DNA of 64,000 nucleotides from NCBI RefSeq assembly GCF_003610235.1, contig NZ_RAPR01000002.1:62001-126000 (forward strand), in the 5' to 3' direction. The DNA comes from Catellatospora citrea. GTDB taxonomy: Bacteria > Actinomycetota > Actinomycetes > Mycobacteriales > Micromonosporaceae. The translations under genes were made by a program, and so were the position numbers. The notes under the pieces are model-generated. The model did not search any database, was not told the DNA's origin, and saw only the letters and a program-made list of their open reading frames with translations. Below, in pieces: positions 61,275 through 64,000 of this stretch (the stretch's first letter is position 1; the number at the start of each line of letters is the position of its first letter).

Positions 61275-61298
61275 ATGTGCAACTCTGGAGTTGCACAT
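61275..61298. promoter_or_regulatory. ArsR-type operator, copy 2 (perfect)
   Basis: ATGTGCAACTC, TG, GAGTTGCACAT: perfect 11-bp arms with a 2-base centre, 30 bases before the SRPBCC start. GTTGCAC dyads of this type are bound by ArsR/SdpR-like repressors; the ArsR gene is second in this operon. Confidence 0.75.
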
Positions 61299-61327
61299 CA
61301 AGTCGACGGCGTTGAAGGAGTCTGCTC

Positions 61328-61774
61328 ATGAGTGAGGACCGGATCGAACGCGAGACCCTGATCGAGGCGTCCCTGGAGCGCGTCTGGTCGCTGGTCGCCC
61401 AGCCCGGGTTCTGGGTGGCCGACAAGGCGAGCCTGCCCGGCACCGTGGCCGTGGCGGGGGAGTCGATGATCGCGAAGAACCCCCACCACGGCGACTTCCC
61501 GGTCCGGGTGGAGAAGGTCGACCCGCCGCACTACCTCGCCTACCGCTGGGCCAGCGCGTTCCCGGGCGAGGAGCTGCGCGACGACAACAGCACCCTGGTC
61601 GAGTTCACGCTGACCGCGGAGGGCGCGAAGACGCGCCTGCGCGTGGTGGAGAGCGGCTTCGCGGCGCTGGCCGCGCCCGAGGAGCAGCGCAGCGGGGCGT
61701 TCCGGGACAACTCCGGCGGCTGGCCGCTGGAGCTGGAGGCGCTCAAGGCGCGGGCGGAAGAATCCTCCGTGTGA
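61328..61774 (+). CDS. SRPBCC (AHSA1-like) protein
   Basis: 148 residues from ATG 61328, with GGAG upstream. The START/SRPBCC fold of the AHSA1 group is seen in ERETLIEASLERVWSLVAQP, HGDFPVRVEKVDPPHYLAYR, TLVEFTLTAEGAKTRLRVVE and the closing NSGGWPLELEALKARAEE. Proteins of this group bind small hydrophobic ligands, and pairs with ArsR repressors are common in actinomycetes. The stop overlaps the ArsR start (GTGA), so this protein and the regulator are co-translated and both under the two operators at 61242-61298. Confidence 0.92.
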   Translation: MSEDRIERETLIEASLERVWSLVAQPGFWVADKASLPGTVAVAGESMIAKNPHHGDFPVRVEKVDPPHYLAYRWASAFPGEELRDDNSTLVEFTLTAEGAKTRLRVVESGFAALAAPEEQRSGAFRDNSGGWPLELEALKARAEESSV

Positions 61775-62151
61775 CAGACGAGCACCACGGCGACGTCTCG
61801 CCGGTCGACGCCGTGCTGGCGGCCCTTGCCGACCCGACCCGGCGGCAGCTGCTCGACATGCTCGCCGAGCTGGGCGAGACGACCGCGACGACGCTCGCCG
61901 AACGCCTTCCGGTATCGCGGCAGGCGGTGGTCAAGCACCTTGCCGTGCTGGACGCCGCCGGCCTGGTCGGCGGCCACCGGGCCGGGCGCGAGGTGCGGTA
62001 CGCGGTGCGGCCCGCGGCGCTGAACACCACGGCGCGGTGGATGGCCGCGCTCGCCTCCGACTGGGATCGCCGGCTGGCGACCATCAAACGCCTCGCCGAA
62101 GCGGCGGAGCAGGAAGCGGCCGCGGGGGAGGTCGAACCCGGCGGAGCCTGA
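61771..62151 (+). CDS. ArsR-family transcriptional repressor
   Basis: 126 residues from GTG 61771, inside the SRPBCC stop. The winged helix is AALADPTRRQLLDMLAELGE (residues 17-36), TTATTLAERLPVSRQAVVKH (37-56) and LAVLDAAGLVGGHRAGREVR. There are no cysteine metal-binding motifs, so it is not a metal sensor of the classical ArsR kind; it resembles the SdpR group that responds to ligands or partner proteins. It most likely binds the ATGTGCAACTC dyads before the operon. The C-terminal helix (ALASDWDRRLATIKRLAEAA) may form the dimer. Confidence 0.93.
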   Translation: MTDEHHGDVSPVDAVLAALADPTRRQLLDMLAELGETTATTLAERLPVSRQAVVKHLAVLDAAGLVGGHRAGREVRYAVRPAALNTTARWMAALASDWDRRLATIKRLAEAAEQEAAAGEVEPGGA

Positions 62152-62165
62152 ACGGGGAGGGCACG

Positions 62166-62840
62166 ATGCGACTCGGGTACGCGGTGACGGCGGTGACGCT
62201 CGGGCTCGCCGTCGCCGGCTGGGTCCTGATGATCCGGCTCATGGACGGCATGGACCTGGGCCCGGCGACCCCGCTCGGCCCGTTCGCGTTCTTCGTCGCC
62301 GGGTGGGCCTCGATGATCGCGGCGATGATGCTGCCGGGCGCGGTCCCGGCGGTCGTGCGCCGGGCCCGTGCCGGAGCGGGCACGGCGGCGCTGTTCGTCG
62401 CCGCGTACCTCGGCGTCTGGACGCTCGTCGGGGTGGCGGTCTTCGCGCTGTACCGGCCGCACGGGCCGATCGCCGCGGGCGTGCTCGTGATCGCGGCGGG
62501 CGCCTACGAGCTGACGCCGGTCAAGCGGCACTTCCGGCGGCGGTGCGGCGAGAGCGGGCACTCCGGGTTGGGGTACGGGCTGCACTGCGTCGGGTCGAGC
62601 ATCGGCCTGATGCTCGTGCTGGTCGCGGTAGGGATCATGAGCATCGGCTGGATGTGCGTGATCACCGCGCTGTGCCTGGCGCAGAAGCTGCTGCCCGCAC
62701 GGGCCTCCGTCGACGTGCCGCTGGCGCTGGCGGTCGTGGCGCTCGGCCTGATGCTCATGACCGCGCCCGAGGTCGTGCCTGGTTTTCATCCGCCGACGTC
62801 TCCCCTGGACGGCGGCGGCCATCACCACTCGCACCACTGA
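62166..62840 (+). CDS. DUF2182 family integral membrane metal-binding protein
   Basis: 224 residues from ATG 62166, preceded by GGGAGGG 4 bases away. Hydrophobic segments around 8-25, 40-60, 75-95, 105-120, 140-165 and 175-200. WASMIAAMMLPGAVPAVVRR, ITALCLAQKLLPARASVDVP and the Cys in GLGYGLHCVGSSIGLMLVLV are typical of DUF2182, predicted metal-binding membrane proteins. The tail GGGHHHSHH is His-rich and could bind a divalent metal. It begins 14 bases after the ArsR gene and may share the operon. The function of the family is not established. Confidence 0.87.
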   Translation: MRLGYAVTAVTLGLAVAGWVLMIRLMDGMDLGPATPLGPFAFFVAGWASMIAAMMLPGAVPAVVRRARAGAGTAALFVAAYLGVWTLVGVAVFALYRPHGPIAAGVLVIAAGAYELTPVKRHFRRRCGESGHSGLGYGLHCVGSSIGLMLVLVAVGIMSIGWMCVITALCLAQKLLPARASVDVPLALAVVALGLMLMTAPEVVPGFHPPTSPLDGGGHHHSHH

Positions 62841-62861
62841 CGACAGAAGAGGTGACCAACG

Positions 62862-63629
62862 ATGATCGATCACAAGACCGGCACCAGGCAGGAGTGGCTC
62901 GCGGCCCGGCTGGAGCTGCTGGCCGCGGAGAAGGAGCTGACCCACCGCAGCGACGAGGTGGCGCGGCAGCGGCAGGACCTGCCGTGGGTGCGCATCGACA
63001 AGGAGTACCGCTTCGCGACCGACGACGGCGACGCCTCGCTGGCCGACCTGTTCGCCGGGCGCTCGCAGCTGCTCGTCTACCACTTCATGTTCGGCCCCGA
63101 GTACGAGGCGGGCTGCCCGTCCTGCTCCGCGATCGCCGACGGCTTCCACGGCTCGGTCGTCCACCTCGCCAACCACGACGTGACCCTGTGCGCGGTGTCG
63201 CAGGCTCCGCTGGCGAAGCTCCAGGACTACAAGAAGCGCATGGGCTGGAGCTTCCCATGGGCGTCGTCGTTCGGCGGCGAGTTCAACCAGGACTTCCACG
63301 TGACGCACACCAAGGAGGAGTGGCAGTCGGGGACGGTCGAGTACAACTTCCGCTCGATGGACGTGCGGCCGTCGCCGTCGGGCGAGGAACTGCCGTTCCT
63401 CAACAAGATCGCGTCGTCGGTCGGCGTGGACTGGCCGACCTACCGGCAGCAGGGGCCGGGCATGAGCGCGTTCGTGCTGGACGACGGGGTCGTCTACCAC
63501 ACCTACTCGACGTACGAGCGGGGCGTGGACGCGCTGTGGGGCATGTACCAGTGGCTCGACCGCGCGCCGCTCGGCCGCAACGAGGACGGCTTCTGGTGGC
63601 GCCGCCACGACGAGTACGACAAGCAGTGA
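62862..63629 (+). CDS. DUF899 thioredoxin-like protein (second copy)
   Basis: 255 residues from ATG 62862. N-terminal QEWLAARLELLAAEKELTHR and LPWVRIDKEYRFATDDGDAS, then the active-site-like EAGCPSCSAIADGFHG (C-P-S-C), LCAVSQAPLAKLQDYKKRMG and WASSFGGEFNQDFHVTHTKE, and the C-terminal HTYSTYERGVDALWGMYQWL. This matches the larger form of DUF899. It is a paralogue of the gene at 37497-38126 but longer by about 45 residues in the middle. The starting helix and YHFMFGPEY strand fit the thioredoxin-like fold. Role unknown; possible member of the SRPBCC-ArsR-DUF2182 operon, with 21 bases to the DUF2182 gene. Confidence 0.88.
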   Translation: MIDHKTGTRQEWLAARLELLAAEKELTHRSDEVARQRQDLPWVRIDKEYRFATDDGDASLADLFAGRSQLLVYHFMFGPEYEAGCPSCSAIADGFHGSVVHLANHDVTLCAVSQAPLAKLQDYKKRMGWSFPWASSFGGEFNQDFHVTHTKEEWQSGTVEYNFRSMDVRPSPSGEELPFLNKIASSVGVDWPTYRQQGPGMSAFVLDDGVVYHTYSTYERGVDALWGMYQWLDRAPLGRNEDGFWWRRHDEYDKQ

Positions 63630-63663
63630 AGGTGGAACAGGCTGCCGCCTGACGGGGGAGCGC

Positions 63664-63693
63664 GGCCGGGCCGGTGACCGCACCGGTCCGGCC
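63664..63693. terminator. hairpin between convergent DUF899 and GNAT genes
   Basis: GGCCGGGCCGGTG, loop ACCG, CACCGGTCCGGCC: 12 of 13 positions pair. It lies 35 bases after the DUF899 stop and before the GNAT gene stop at 63715, so it can serve both. Confidence 0.7.
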
Positions 63694-63714
63694 GTGCTGG
63701 TCGGCGGACCCTGC

Positions 63715-64000
63715 CTACGCCGCGTTCGAGCCGGGCAGCGTGCCGAGGCAGGACCACTGGACGGTGACCGGCCGGTAGCCCAGGCGGGCGTTGACGGCGA
63801 GCATCGGCGCGTTCGACTCGTCGTTGGAGGTGTACGCGGCCGTCACGCCACCGGCGGCGGCCCGGTGCAGCGCGACCGTCTTGGCCAGCCGGGCCAGGCC
63901 GCGGCCGCGGTGCTCGGGCAGCGTCGCGGTCATGTCCGACCACATCCGCTCGCCGTCCCGCTTGACCAGCGTGAACGCCACGATCTGCCCGCCGTCGAGG
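63715..64000 (-). CDS. GNAT acetyltransferase, C-terminal part (5' end beyond the window)
   Basis: The reading frame is open through the right edge; the last 95 residues are seen. WSDMTATLPEHRGRGLARLA is the acetyl-CoA binding motif A (R-G-R-G-L-A), and NDESNAPMLAVNARLGYRPV is motif B (N-x-x-M-x-x-x-N-x-x-L-G-Y). The protein ends VTVQWSCLGTLPGSNAA. The substrate cannot be told. Confidence 0.85.
   Translation of the reverse strand, partial: LDGGQIVAFTLVKRDGERMWSDMTATLPEHRGRGLARLAKTVALHRAAAGGVTAAYTSNDESNAPMLAVNARLGYRPVTVQWSCLGTLPGSNAA

Overview
The window is very GC-rich, with almost every codon ending in G or C, many GTG starts, and many ATGA, GTGA and TGATG gene overlaps. It encodes actinobacterial families: DUF1876, DUF6325, SHOCT, an ECF sigma factor, CBM2-carrying secreted enzymes, and a GntR-TetR fusion regulator. 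This points to a filamentous actinomycete. I infer Micromonosporaceae from overall resemblance, not from a marker gene. No rRNA, tRNA or CRISPR array was seen. No stretch longer than 300 bases lacks a gene; the larger intergenic gaps are described through the sites they hold.

Layout. 1-8.9 kb: tail of an SDR/DUF2867 protein, an arginase-fold protein with altered metal ligands, a coupled HhH-like/GIY-YIG pair, a YoaK-type membrane protein, and a DUF4132 giant with its small companion, followed by small membrane proteins including a TMEM175-type channel. 8.9-14 kb: an operon of a carotenoid-type FAD desaturase/isomerase, a histidine-box membrane oxygenase and a TetR regulator, with two tandem 12-bp palindromes at its promoter, then a ferric-reductase-like flavocytochrome. 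14-25 kb: an alpha/beta hydrolase, an ECF sigma pair, an MFS exporter, secreted proteins (CBM2-Fn3-PQQ dehydrogenase and a Vps62/NPP1-like protein), an intact IS30-family element between two identical terminator hairpins, and a divergent GntR-TetR regulator/FAD monooxygenase pair with a clear operator set. 25-30 kb: a three-subunit molybdenum hydroxylase of PaoABC (YagTSR) type plus a membrane monooxygenase-domain protein.

30-51.8 kb looks like a low-oxygen or energy-stress block. It has a phosphoketolase, universal stress proteins, a SulP transporter, a phosphoribosyltransferase plus DUF1876 pair, DUF899, a CPA-type antiporter, a P2-type ATPase, SHOCT and DUF6325 proteins, a glycogen-debranching enzyme with an SCP2 protein, and then a six-gene translationally coupled operon. 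That operon encodes a cytochrome-b-like membrane protein, a molybdopterin oxidoreductase, a 16-cysteine ferredoxin subunit, a Rieske protein, a small membrane protein and a NarK-type nitrate transporter. Several of these families match members of the mycobacterial DosR dormancy regulon, although I found no good DosR box.

52-64 kb: an endonuclease/exonuclease/phosphatase-fold protein, a secreted isoamylase-type GH13 enzyme, an alpha/beta hydrolase, and a 1012-residue membrane protein carrying two P-loop NTPase domains (NACHT-like, then KAP-like). The last is my best candidate for an undescribed system, possibly antiphage. The end of the window has an SDR enzyme, an NRDE protein, an SRPBCC-ArsR operon behind two tandem 24-bp operators, a DUF2182 membrane protein, a second DUF899 protein and the C-terminal part of a GNAT acetyltransferase.
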